DNA of 64,000 nt from Macrolepiota albuminosa (taxonomy: Eukaryota; Basidiomycota; Agaricomycetes; Agaricales; Agaricaceae), in the NCBI GenBank assembly GCA_027475525.1, contig JAMWFC010000087.1:248001-312000 (forward strand). Direction: 5' to 3'. How positions within the stretch are numbered: the first letter of the stretch is position 1; each line of letters starts with the position of its first letter. The position numbers and the translations under genes are program-made. This document shows positions 47,031 to 58,930 of this stretch, one piece after another. The notes under the pieces were generated by a model. The model saw nothing but the letters and a program-made list of their open reading frames with translations, made no database searches and was not told the DNA's origin.

Positions 47031-48628
47031 ATAATCTCTGGTAGGATCTGCTGGGGCAGCCCTTGCTGGATGAGGACGAACACCGAGGAACTACCATCCA
47101 ATAACAGTCAGTACTCGTGCACCACTCCTGGGTGTGAAGATGTATCAGGTATATAGTATGGGACATAGGGTCACTTACGCATAACATCTTCATGCCGACA
47201 CCAACGCGTTCAACAGCCAGTTCCTCCTCCTTAAAATCTGTGGCTGTGCCACCTCCACTTGCCATATTGCCTGTCGTACCTCCTCTATCTCCGATGCCCT
47301 GGGTGCCGCATTGTCCGACCCTTGATTCTTGATATGCTCTACTCGTGCTCGCAAACCAGCCAACTCATCTTTGATAGCCACGTGTGCCACTAAAGTGGCA
47401 TCTCTGTCTCCAAATGCTCTGTCCCTGTCACAAATAGCCATATTCCTCTCTTCCCACATGGCCTCCCAAGCGCGTTGTTTCCGCTGAAGATCCTCTCATG
47501 TGTGGTGCAGCTGTAAGGTTACCCAGTACTCATTTGCCAGGGCCTCCTGCAAATGCTGGCGTGTTTCCTCATTAATAGACGATTGGGCAGGTATTGGGGG
47601 GATTTCATGGATATCCAACATGTCCAAGCTTGGGGACCTTTGCACATGCTTGTACCCTACTATCTCCACCGACTCGGTCAAAGCTTGGCGCTTCCCCTTG
47701 TCCTGTTGCGGAGACGACGCTTCCACCCTTCCTCCTTGTGAAGAACCCTCAGTCTGCGCCTCAACCGACCCCACATCCTTTGATGAACTCTCAGGCCGCA
47801 CTCCACTTGACTCCTCGCCCTTTGACCTGGGCACATTATCCGCACTCGATGACTTTGTATTCACATGTCTGCGCATGTGATTAAATAATATCGAACCCGA
47901 ATTCATTGCCTCCCCAAAGTACGGCTCCGGCAATGCTCAGCACTTTCCCTTATCCTCCCAAGCCATCGGCGCTTCCTCCGTTGACACAGGTGAGGCTCTG
48001 CACTTCCCCTTATCCTGCCGTGTAGTCGACGCCTTCGCCTTCCTTCCTCTCAATGAACTCCTAGCCAGTGCCCCACCCGACTCCTCAGCCCTTGATCTGG
48101 ATGCACTAGCCAACTGGCTCAGCACCCAGGTCATGTCCCACCCCTGTTCTTTGCTCATGCAAGATGCCTTCCATGCCTGAGCCACAGAGCATCGCTTGTG
48201 CCAGGCTCGACAGGAAACACAAACGGAATTATCTCTGCGAGATTTTGCCACCGGCGCCTCGAACTCACATAGTTCACCTCGACATGAGCATAACGAGCAC
48301 TGGTGATGGTTAGGACGTGCAGCCGGGCTAGGAGAACACTCACAGAACCCTTGTTCTGACACCACTTGAGGGTGGGAGGGCCACGGTGCCAGTTTTGGGC
48401 TGCAGCAAATTGCTCTGGTGTCACATCGGCTTGAGGGATCTGCTTTGTTGCCAGAACTAGCTGTACCTGACCGGGGCCGAGAACAGGCTGTTCAGTATGT
48501 GTCGACGAGCTTGCAGCAGGTGCTGATTGGACTGAGCTGCTCAGGCCAGCCATCTGTGTGCTCCTCTCTGGTGCCAATGGGCTGGATGTCAGTGTTGATG
48601 AACTTGACCCCATAGACCGGCCTGCCAT
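46990..48628 (-). pseudogene. Zinc-cluster-like, Ser-rich gene with in-frame stops
   Basis: The minus-strand start is ATG 48628 (MAGRSMGSSSSTL...). After one frame change near 48350 the frame continues HQCSLCSCRGELCEFEAP, SVCVSCRAWHKRCSVAQAWK and EQGWDMTWVLSQL. This is a C-x2-C...C...C-x2-C...C block typical of an abundant agaricomycete gene family. A Ser/Lys-rich linker with repeated DKGK motifs follows, then a coiled-coil region (WEERNMAICDRDRAF, 47459 down) and a C-terminus reading QQILPEIMQGIDQLGG near 47030. In-frame TGA codons at 47937-47939 (after DKGKC) and 47496-47498 (before EDLQRK) sit where Arg is expected; the same linker has the sense version KGKCRA a few codons earlier. DNA binding is inferred only from the Cys pattern. 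Confidence 0.65.
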
Positions 48629-49564
48629 CTCTGGGGGGGGGCATGCCTGGTAAGTACACAGACATGCCAGGAAACTACTTACACTGCTGGAAAAGGTCTG
48701 CTATCCGCCGCTCATCTAGACGGCGCTCATATATTTCTCAGCGCTCCTTGTAGCGTAGCTATGAAGCAGTTGAGTTATCACCAGGCAGGGGTGGCATAGG
48801 CGAACAGTTAGGGGTAGAGTGGCATGACATAGTCAAAGAAGGATGGATGGTCAACATGTTTTTCTTATCTACCCTTTTGTTATGATGGCATCAAGCTTCT
48901 ACTTCTATTACCGCTATGAATACATAGCCACTGCCACATTGCTTAGATAAATAAATAAAAATAAACCCCGAGTTTGTACGTAAGTAACGATAAGAGTGTT
49001 GTGTCCATACAGATAGTTTTGAGTCCTCTGCAAAGTTCATGTATTTTTAACTAATCTTTTCAAGTGCGTTTTCGTCATTTATTGTTTCATATGTCGTGAA
49101 TGGCATATGCACCGCTTATACAAAATAAAGGTCGTAAAAAATGAACATAAAGGATGTATAGGAATGTCATTACTCACTTAGACTCCTTGCCGGTTGCATA
49201 AGACTTACACAGTGTGTCGTTCCAAAGCCTCAAATGGTACAATAGATCACCAATCACATACAGGGTCAATTCTAAGATGCTCGGCATTTAGCGGATCCAC
49301 ATGGAATGTGATCGCCGAATAGACTGCCGAATATTGGATGCTCAGCATCAGCGGATCCACATGGAATATGATCGCCGAATAGACTGTTGATTAATGGCAA
49401 GTGTGACCTTCATTTTGCAAAAGTGATCGCAGAATAGACTGCTGATTATCAGCAAGCGTGACTTTGTTTCACTATCCTAGTACATTGTTTTGGTCCCAGG
49501 TATGCAGTCATCCGGGTGAAGAGGCGCATAGGACGTCGGCCTCCTCAGAAGTATTTACTCATTC

Positions 49565-49565
49565 A

Positions 49566-49596
<31 letters not shown>

Positions 49597-49602
49597 ATAT
49601 AA
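49565..49602. repeat. (AAAT)n microsatellite
   Basis: About nine perfect tetranucleotide copies. Confidence 0.9.
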
Positions 49603-49617
49603 AATCTATTTGTTGTT

Positions 49618-50135
49618 GTGGCTGTGTACCATTCGAGTATGCAACTGTTGCACAGCCACTATAATCATGAACATATATTTTATATTATATATTTAATTAT
49701 TTATTGTCAATATAGTAATAGCGTGTAATTTCATGCATATAGTGGCTGTGTATCAATCGTATATTCGACTGATATACAGCCACCAGGGGTCGGGTCCAAC
49801 GCTTGCTTGCTGGCTTAGTCACATCCTAACAAGCCCTTTCTATCATAATAGCCTTATCCTTCAAACTCTTCCTTTATGTAAATAGTAGATTTTGCTCGCA
49901 GTGGTAGCAAGCTTTCTTCACTGGGTTTTTGATGCTACCCCAATTGCACTCTTTTAGTTATGCCTATACTGTTCAGCTGTGGGTCTACTGAGGCATTTCC
50001 TACCCGATATATCCTTAGCTACCATGTAGCAGAAGTAGATAGCATTGTAGATGTATGGCTGTATTTAATTATTTATTCCAATTGTGTTATTGTGGCTGTG
50101 CATTGTTTGAGTCTACTATTGATGCACAGCCACAA
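49618..50135. repeat. Three related hairpins with a GTGGCTGTG stem
   Basis: Inverted repeats lie at 49618-49659 (9-bp arms GTGGCTGTG/CACAGCCAC), 49742-49783 (13-bp arms with one mismatch) and 50090-50135 (perfect 14-bp arms). Loops of about 16-24 nt resemble each other around a TCGA/TTGAGT core. They could be terminal hairpins of small elements or Helitron-like 3' ends, but no CTRR end was identified. Confidence 0.75.
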
Positions 50136-50780
50136 GTTCTGTGATTGCTACATGTATTCCATATTATTACATTCTTTCGAGTGCAAAACCATCTAATTGA
50201 ATATAAAATGCATAATATTGCTTTTATGTTCACATATTGTTTGAGGCAATATAACTATTTATCCATCAATGTCGTATTTAATCTTTCTTGGTCTGTGGTT
50301 TATAAAAGTATCATACTTAGATAATCCATTGATCAAGCATTAAGGCAGAACAAAAAAAATTATATACATATAATTTCCTTTGATAGGTATTGCCAAACTG
50401 TTCGTCCATACGGTCAATTATATAATTGAGGTATTATTTTGATGCAATGATACTTATTATGATATGTTGTTTTGATGATGACACTTATTTATTACTATAT
50501 TAACTGGGAAAAATACAAAAAAAAACAAAAAAAAAACAAACGACACAATATGATATAGACAGTAGTATATTGTATGTTAGGTGCTATGGACAGTGGTATA
50601 TGTGGGTGCTCGGTACTTGGGTTTATATAGAAAGGCAATGAGGAAACAGCGATGAGAGCTTGCGGAACAATTCAGGGATAACTGATTGACCAGATGTGAG
50701 AAATAGGATAACTCAGTGAAAATATAATGGACCATGTTGGGTAAAAATATCTCAAGAGGTAGTATCGCCATCGTAAGATA

Positions 50781-52378
50781 TCAGTCGTCAATGTTCATGT
50801 AATTCAACATTTGTTGCTTGAAATTGCTGGTACTGACCACTTTGCCGGCCCTCTGTTGGGTTTCTTTGTCGCCTTTGTACATTTGAAGCTTCCTTTTCAC
50901 CAGCTCGTAGTCTTTGCATTTGAGCAGTTGCCCCTTCCTCTTCTTGGTAATTGTTAGAGTGAGAATAATACATTCATTGTTTATATGGCTGCTCACTAGT
51001 GTAAATGTTTCATCCAGCAGCGTTATCGATTTCAAAACTGTTAACATCTTGTACTTCCCTCCCCTCAATGGAATGACTGCGAAGGATACCTGCGCCACAA
51101 CTATATTGCCAATTCGGAAGGTCTGCAGTTTGATCCTCTTGAATCTTTGATTTGTGTGAGCATCTATATTTTATGGTTGTTGTCTATATATTCTTATGTT
51201 TTATCTTCTTCCAGTGTTATCCTTGCTTGCGCATACTCAACGACATTGTCTGATGTCCTCTTGAATCCCCCTCATGCAATTTTTTCAAGCAATCTGTTGG
51301 GGTCAGTATCCTTTTCGAATGGAATGTGAACTTCTCATTTGTCCAAGTCCTTTGCAGGTGTAAACACTCTATTGTTTGCATACAATATCTTGTTTCCTTT
51401 ATCTGACATTTCTTCCGACCATTCTTCTAGTTTGCCCTCTTTGAACTCTGGTCAAATGCTTTGTATACTGTTTTTGCCACAGCCATGGCGTCGTCAAACT
51501 GCTGTGTGCCAAGCCCGTTCAGTTTTATTGACTGTTTGAGGTATTTACACTTCCAATTGAATTCACTACATACCTATCAGTCATCTTCAATATGTGTAAC
51601 ATCATTGAACGCTCACTTTATAGATCCTCCTATCTTAAATGGGGGCAGATCTATGTCTGATATTGCACCGTACACCGTGAATGTTGCTTCCTCATTTGTC
51701 ACCTTGCCGTCCTGGTCTGCTAGTAGGATTCTCTATATTTTTGGGCTTTTGTACTGCCATACGACTACCGTACTTTTCCATTCTGGGTTTTTCACAAGAC
51801 ATTAACTCTATGTGTGGATGCGATACATATATATTTTCATTTCACCTGAAGAATGTCATGGAGTCATGCTTCCTCCCAATGCTCATCATACTTGACATGT
51901 CGTTCCAAGGTACTTCCTATGTTAATGTCTGTTTAAATATCTTTTTATAATTCTAAAAGGCTTCATTCAGTACGCACTTGCATTGCTTTTGTCGTACTTG
52001 TTGTCCATTTTTGTATATGTGTATGCAATGATAAGATAGGCTACAGAATGTCTGGTGAGCTGATACTGTCTTGTGTCACATTGCAGCTGTCTATTATAAG
52101 CAACTTTTCAGGGTCAACTATCTGTATCGCTTCTTATTCTCATGTTGCGTTGCATCGGTCTGATGCAGGCAACGTTTACAGGTCGACTGTCTGTCTGGCT
52201 TCTTAGTGATTTGGACATATTTTATTCTTCCTATTCAACGTGTTTGGAAACAATAAGATCAACCCGATTTATTGGATCTCCCTATATGCTAATCCTCCAA
52301 CTGTCTCACAGACAACTTCTTTCCCATAGATTCTCCCATCCCATAGGACTGTGTTCTTTTCCTTTTAGTTCGAAGCAT
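50781..52378 (-). pseudogene. Element-associated conserved protein, decayed, unknown function
   Basis: A minus-strand ATG at 52378 gives MLRTKRKRTQSYGMGESMGK. Interrupted exons follow. The best are EVHIPFEKDTDPNRLLEKIA and FKRTSDNVVEYAQARITLEE (about 51340-51200), then AQVSFAVIPLRGGKYKM and a coiled-coil-like C-terminus ending at 50781. TGA codons replace expected Trp before EVHIP and Arg before GGFKRT. I recall closely similar blocks in agaricomycete genes near transposons, without known function. A single-stranded-DNA-binding role has been a guess only. Exon limits in 51400-52300 could not be fixed. Confidence 0.5.
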
Positions 52379-54345
52379 GTACATTTCCGCATCGATATAT
52401 TTATTCCGCTGTATCATTTTATTTGATTTTGGCTTATAGATTGTCTGTTCCCTGGATACTGAGTGGGTTACTTTGCTTCTAACATCTTTTAGGATTGAAA
52501 TAGGTTAATTCAAACTGACTGATTGGTTTGCCTACATATTACCTATGTATTACTCTGTTATTACTACGGGATTGAACAAGGCTAATTCAAATTGACAATT
52601 TGGCTTGCCTATTGGTATCCCTTACTTCTTACACCGTTATGGCTACATTTCTCATAGTATCTGAATGTTTCTGCCTTTTCGTCTTTCTATGTCCAGACTC
52701 GCTGGTCTGGCGCATGTAGAGCTTGTGTAAAGTGGCGGTTTCTTACACAGGCGTTATCATTTGATTTGTATTGATTTATTTGTCTAAGCGTGTATTAATG
52801 GTTCTTTATCCGTCTCCCGAATAGCTGGCTCAAAGCTTCTAAACCATCTTTCTTTTTATTTTTTATATATTTGTTTTAAACGTTTTTTACCCTATATTTG
52901 GCTTGTATATTCAGTTTATTATACAACCATGGGTACTTGTACTAATATATTTGGTTTATTCGACCTTCGTTGCTTTTAACGTTTACATGTCCGTTAGTCT
53001 GCTGGGATACCATAAAACCTGCATGCTGCAGGCTTCCTTATCCTCAAATCTTTTGCTCTATCTATCTGTCCCTATATTTGTTTATACATTGTTATACTTG
53101 GTACTACCATGCCCCCATGCAAAAAATCAAAGAAATCCACAGATAACCTGGAAGATATGATGTGTCCTTTGTACGAACAGCTGCAAGCTTTGTAAATTTA
53201 TATCTACCTGCCTACGTCTCATTATTATACTGATATATTTGACTAAGGAATGCAGACCAATTGAATGCATGCGTTATTTGACATGTGCTATCAGTATATT
53301 TGCAGCTGTGTTAGCTGGCAACTCACTTGTCGATGCCAATTCTGCATCTTCCTCTTCAGTCAAGTGCAAAATTGGTGTCGCCTGTGATGTGTACATCCTT
53401 GTATATCGTGTTGATGTCAATGATTGCTTATCATTTGTAGTGATAGTATGCCCTGTATGCCTTCGCCAAAGAAAAAGAGGTCTGGTGGCTCTTCAAGTGT
53501 TGAGTCTCCGGTTATGTGCGTACTAATGTTATGTTATTGACCTTCGGTTGACTGCATACTGTTTATTTAGATGTGCCTTGGAGAAGCTTTCAGCTGGTAC
53601 AGGTGATACACTGTCCACTCCAACTGGGCGAACTATGTTAGTCGGATTACACTATTTGTAGTATGACCCACCTGAAAATGTTATTTCTCGTATATCTTCA
53701 GGCGCAGTCACACTCTTTCAGTTAAACCTCAGGTTGCAGGGGTCACAAAATCGACTACATGTATCCTTCCCAACATAAAGGCTGATTCAGACAATAACTT
53801 GGTGTCTGACAATTTTCTGGATAACAGAAATAGCATCATATCTCTTGCAGAAAGCGACGGTTTGCTGGAAGTGTCAGTATTTTATTTTCAAATTTATTGT
53901 AAATACTGCTCATGCATTGTGTCTTTTTTATTTGTGGTATCGGTACATCTTGCATTTATAAACTGCCTGCCCATTCATTGGACAACAAATTCTATGCCAC
54001 TAGTGAATTTATTGTTGATAAAGACGCATCCAACAATAGAGTCAATGGGAGTAGCTTTGAGTCATTGAGATTACCCAATAATAAAGCTGATATGGCAGAC
54101 TTCGTTTTCTCAGACAGTGCGCCGATTGCATGTGTCAATTCTGATAACAAATCCTTGGTGTTTGCTGCCTTCGCCGACAAACAAGAGTGTGCTGATGATA
54201 ACGAAGATTGTCGTGTTATAGAAGATGCTAGTACTTATGTACATGGTGTCATTACTAAACACAATGATCCTATCAATGTTGGTGCTGGTGAATACTATGA
54301 TATTGAAGAGTGCGTCTTATTATTTGCTTGATTGATTTCTGTATT

Positions 54346-54348
54346 CTG

Positions 54349-54379
<31 letters not shown>

Positions 54380-54381
54380 TT
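54346..54381. repeat. AT/poly-T low-complexity tract
   Basis: (AT)n followed by a run of more than 20 T within an intron-like gap of the JmjC-like gene. Confidence 0.85.
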
Positions 54382-56097
54382 GGTTAGATTTGACAGTGCT
54401 ACTGATCCGACTGTTATAGTTACTAATCCTCCGGTTATGCAGCTGGACGTACAGGATCCTATGTTCTCCTCTACATACAGTATGCTTCTTTATCTTCCGT
54501 ATATCTGTTTATAGTATTTGCATCACAATATGTACCAGTCTGTTTCTATTTATTGACATATTTTTTGCACAGTCACGTGTTCAATATTATACCGTATGGA
54601 TATGATAAACAAATCAGTGATGGATCAGTGCGATTTGCATGTATATCGGCCATGACATCAAAGATGACCGAAGAAAACACAGAGTAAGTGCCTATGTTGT
54701 CTTGTTCATGTGCATTGTCATTACACACATGTATAGGTCTTTGATTCGAGGCCTATTGTGGGTCAAACATGGCTTATATGTGCATTCAGCTCGCATACAT
54801 CCTGATAATCTTACTGCCAAATCTCGTCGCCTTGCTTTAAATCATGGGGGTAATGCCTTTTGCATTGACGTCATGTTCGGCGTCGTATCTGCTTCTCATC
54901 TCTTCGATTCTGGCGTAGAAGTCAGCAGTTACTTGTCCTCTTATAAACAGAAACGTTTGATGATTGTGCCATTCCAGCAAGAATTCCTACATTCTATGGC
55001 CAATGTTAGAAATGCGTTGGGTTTGTGTTCTGATCCCATGGGCTCTTATTCAAGCTATGGGATGGCCTTTGTAACCAGAGGCGAAGGGAAGAGTGTGTCC
55101 TTCAAAAACTGTAAATTTTCAACTTGCGTGTAGCATACCTTCATGTTGACATCATTTTGTAGCGGGTGGCTACTCAGTGCCTGCCCTTTTGAAGCCTCCT
55201 GTACTTACAGACGATTCAATGTTTTTTGTCAAATCTGCTTCTATCGTACCGACCCAGAAATTCAAGAATTCTATGGAAGCGGTAATAAATTATGAATCGA
55301 CAGGTGTGTCTTCCGTGTCATTATTCGTCGACTTCTCTATTTATTTATTTCCAGTGCCTGTATATGACGGTTGTTCGGAAACTGGACCTGCCTTTTGATT
55401 TGTGGCTGCTGACTTCAATGCTATTGCTAGTTGGTGCTCATACAATGGTAACCATTTTCTGTCTTATCTGTGTCCAGTGATTGGTTCATGTAGTTGCAAG
55501 TAAATGGTCAATCCTCATACTGCAACTCCTCCAACTATTATCCAATATCTGACATGCAGTGGGCAATAGCATCGACCAGATCTGCCCATCATTACTGGCA
55601 CATTGGTTCTAACGGGTATGGCACTTTCTTATAGGTGGAAACAGGATTCAAGTTACTGTACGTTGCATGACCAAAGTCGGGGTCTTTTGAGAATTTCGCT
55701 ACCGTATTTATTTTTACAGATAAATACGTCATGCATGAGGCGAACGCTGACTTGTGGGATACCAAAGTGGTTGTATTGGAACCTGGTGACGTTTTGTGAG
55801 TGGTGCCCTTATATTGCTGCATAGACAATATAACTGTTCCCGTAGTATCGTGCGCTCTAACGTGCCACTTTGTGTCGTGACACCGGTACCTTCCATATGT
55901 GTTGGAGATCATTATTATCTAGCGACCACTCTTGCTGATTCTGTTATTGGGATATATCACCATTTCGTGAGTAGTCAAACCCTTGCAAACGCTGATCACG
56001 GAATGGCATCTCATTCTATACTGGTTTGCATGCTCACGCATTACTACCGCTATACAAATAAACTTTTTGAGGGCGACCTAGGTAAGCATACCTGACG

Positions 56098-56192
56098 TTG
56101 ACTTCTAATTTTTAGTTTATTAAATTTATTTTTATTTAATTTTTAATTTTTTTTAATTTTGTTTATTTATTCATTTATTTTTAGACCAGGAG
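56098..56192. repeat. T-rich low-complexity tract
   Basis: TTTATT/TTTAATT-type simple sequence in another intron-like gap of the JmjC-like gene. Confidence 0.8.
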
Positions 56193-57132
56193 TATTATCA
56201 TGTGCCAGATTGGGATACCTGGGAAGGCGCCTTGTCTATTTTCTCACTATGCAATTATTTCGAATTGCATAGTGCTCTTATTAATTGGAACTACCCATTC
56301 CATATGGACGTCCACGTGTTTGAGTCATCTATCAAAAACCGCTTGAGGGCCCACAAAATTGTGTACTGGTATTTCCTGTGTCATACCTTTTGCAGGCCTG
56401 GTGATACTCTGAATGGTTACGACACATTCCAGGCTATTTACTCCTTGTTTTTGGCTCATCATGCTCATGTGCTTATACTACTTAAGAGAGCTGCTCGTGT
56501 GTTGGGAATACAAGGTGAGATTGAAGGGCTAGATACATCTTCAGTTCAGATGGCAGTTTGCAAATGTATACACGACGGGCCTGCATGGGATGATTTCAAA
56601 AATATGACAGCCAGTTCTTCTGACCAATCGTTTTATTGGGATGGACCATCATACACCGTTAAGAAATCTACTTGTGATGCATATGATGCGCTATAGTCTT
56701 GTTGCGTCAGTCTTCTATTATTATTGGTTTATTCATTTGTATTTACTAGATTGTCCTTACCTCGATGGTCTGGTGTACAGAGATAAGGAAACGGCATATG
56801 AACTCGGGTACTCTCTATCGCATATATCACCTCGCCTAGATCACAACAATCCTAAAGATGATGACGTTTACAAAACCCTTGCATACAGCGATGGAGACAA
56901 TTTTGATGATAACTTTGAATCTCCTAATGAGGCTATAACTGAACCATATTCACGTCGGTCTTTGGACCCTGAATCCTCGCCAGAGGAAACTGTTTCGCCA
57001 TCTAATCGTTGTTTGCAATGGAAAGGATTGCCAATCTGTCTGACTGCAGGATCTGCTCGAAATATTTGCAAATGGGATCGTCCATCTTCGACTGCATCGG
57101 AACACACTCGTTGCCAAGATACGTATTTATAA

Positions 57133-58264
57133 TCGGAACACATCCGTATTATCAGGTGGTTAATCAATTATTCGTTGTAGTCTATTCCCGAATTACATTA
57201 TCTGACCCCTGACCCTATATTATTGTCATACGTTGTGTTTATATTTGATGTATCAAAAAAAAAAATCGTGTTTGTATCTGTATACTAATGTAAATATTTG
57301 TGTGTTTTGCTAATACATTGATGTAATATGAATCGTACTTATACTCAGCGGTCGTCTATACAAATGATTATGTAACAACAAATTACATGTCTTACCAAAG
57401 GATTGTCTGTCTTGATGCTTGTATAACAAATACCACCTTTCAAGTTATTAGTATGCGACTCATCACCTTTTTTGTCAAGCGATGGGCTAGTGTCTATCTG
57501 CTCGTCATGTGCGGATTATACATCCTTGTTGTATCTGCAAATGCATATAATATTGGATCAGTTATACCCTATTAATCGATGTTTCACCTACATATTAAAC
57601 TGAACTGAATGCAAACCAGACCCTCTTTACACGATGTAAAGCCTGTTGAACCACACTATGTGGTACACAACATTTCAAACACAACCTGCATGCATTCAGA
57701 ACGCAATGTATCATGCATGCAAATTGACCGTGGTGGTTCTGCACCTCTTATAGGTTTATGCACCCACCATATCAACTAATGTGATTATGCTGAAGTAAAT
57801 CAGCACCACTCTCATGTTGCTCTTTTACGTTACATGCATTTGCATCTATACGCATTCTTACATCTTTCACAGTGTTTGTGTATTGAACTAGACATTGCGT
57901 CAATTAAATGGTGGTTTGTTTATCTGGATAGACGAATGTACAATCAATGGTCTCCTCATAGTTACATCGACCTATACAATTTGCTATACCCTTGGGTACA
58001 TGTTTGCCAATTTTGGACCAGTATGCACACTACAAGGACGTGTTGTGTTTTACAAGTTCTATCAACCAGAGGACATATTCTATGGCACAATTTTGCAATT
58101 TTCTTGAGGGACTGTGTGTCCGGCACCAGTATATTTTGACTTGCTGTAAAATACGGCTCATGTAATGCTGCAGTAATTGCACGTTTAATTGAGAGGATGT
58201 TGACCTTCCTGATGGCTGGCCACTCTTTGTTTATGTACTTGCACTCAGGCATGTAATACTCACT
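57133..58264. other. Spacer between JmjC-like gene and Helitron frames
   Basis: Open frames at 57834-58139 and 57895-58107 are not recognised. The latter (INGLLIVTSTYTICY..., PEDIFYGTILQF) has protein-like composition and could be an upstream part of the following frame, but there is no firm support. Confidence 0.35.
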
Positions 58265-58930
58265 ATGGAGCGTGCGAGTTGTCTCTATGCATATAATGTA
58301 CTCTGTCCATCGATCGTCTTACAAAACCATGTTCGTACACTTCACTACTCGAAGAGATACATATCAAGTTGTGTACTTTACTTTGATGGTGGCAAGTTCT
58401 ATTCATTTCCTGTAGAGGCAGTTAGTCCGTATGTGTCTGCCAGTCATGATCATGTCCTGGTAGGGCAGGTGTTCAAATATGTTAATCACATAGATGCCAG
58501 TGGTCTTGCATCATATCCTGTGACAAAAGGCTTTGTGCATGTGCAAATACCTGTACGAGAGTTAATCAACCACTTGTCTATAAAAAATATCCGTCTGGTT
58601 GCCCGCATGCATAGCATCAGTATGAGTAGTTCTATACTGAAGGAAGAATTACCCTTTAAGTTTGATGGTCACAGTCGCCCATTGTGCGTCATCAACACTA
58701 TGGTGTTATGGTCTGAACCAGATAAACGAACCAAAGATGCAGCATGGCAGGCAATCACCCATTGCACACGTAAACAGAGACAATCCTCATATCCTTGTCA
58801 TCACAGTACTCGTAGACATACCCGTAAATCCACATGCATTGAACAAAGCATCGCCATACCTCTTGAACAAGAATATCTGGATCTAGATGAAAGTGTAGTA
58901 TTTCCACCACATCCGCTTAGTAAGTCGTGA
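58265..58930 (+). CDS. Frame preceding the Helitron protein (possible N-terminal part)
   Basis: A clean 221-residue frame runs from ATG 58265 to the stop at 58930. The middle part (FVHVQIPVRELINHLSIKNI, then RLVARMHSISM and FKFDGH) resembles the short helical region and histidine motif that precede the Cys-rich block in agaricomycete Helitron proteins. The last 60 residues are basic and low quality. It may be the N-terminal exon of the Helitron gene or a separate passenger. It has no in-frame stops, unlike its neighbours. Confidence 0.45.
   Translation: MERASCLYAYNVLCPSIVLQNHVRTLHYSKRYISSCVLYFDGGKFYSFPVEAVSPYVSASHDHVLVGQVFKYVNHIDASGLASYPVTKGFVHVQIPVRELINHLSIKNIRLVARMHSISMSSSILKEELPFKFDGHSRPLCVINTMVLWSEPDKRTKDAAWQAITHCTRKQRQSSYPCHHSTRRHTRKSTCIEQSIAIPLEQEYLDLDESVVFPPHPLSKS

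Larger units (their letters stand above)
48640..50780. other. AT-rich non-coding region with short repeats
   Basis: No gene recognised. Contents: two diverged 60-bp direct repeats around GCGGATCCACATGGAAT (49291 and 49351) with a third partial, a (AAAT)n microsatellite of about nine copies at 49565-49602, three related hairpins at 49618-50135, and A-rich tracts at 50510-50545. Confidence 0.6.
53448..57132 (+). pseudogene. JmjC-domain-like protein, metal ligands altered
   Basis: Multi-exon plus-strand gene. The start is MPCMPSPKKKRSGGSS (ATG 53448), followed by exons of a Ser/Asp-rich N-terminal region (53700-54330) with clear GT...AG gaps. A folded region reads GLLWVKHGLYVHSARIHPDN and FCIDVMFGVVSASHLFDSG (54740-54930). 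The JmjC-like core reads HHYWHIGSNGYGTF (55590), VETGFKLLYVA, NADLWDTKVVVLEPGD, and VPLCVVTPVPSICVGDHYYLATTLADS (55862-55940). A helical C-terminal part lies at 56180-56690, with a polar tail to 57132. In the family as I recall it, the first motif is WHID and the distal one NTPHAV. Here the Asp (55605-55607) is Gly and the His (55868-55870) is Leu, so iron binding is probably lost. A TGA at 55668-55670 also interrupts. Introns contain T-rich and AT microsatellite sequence. Confidence 0.65.
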
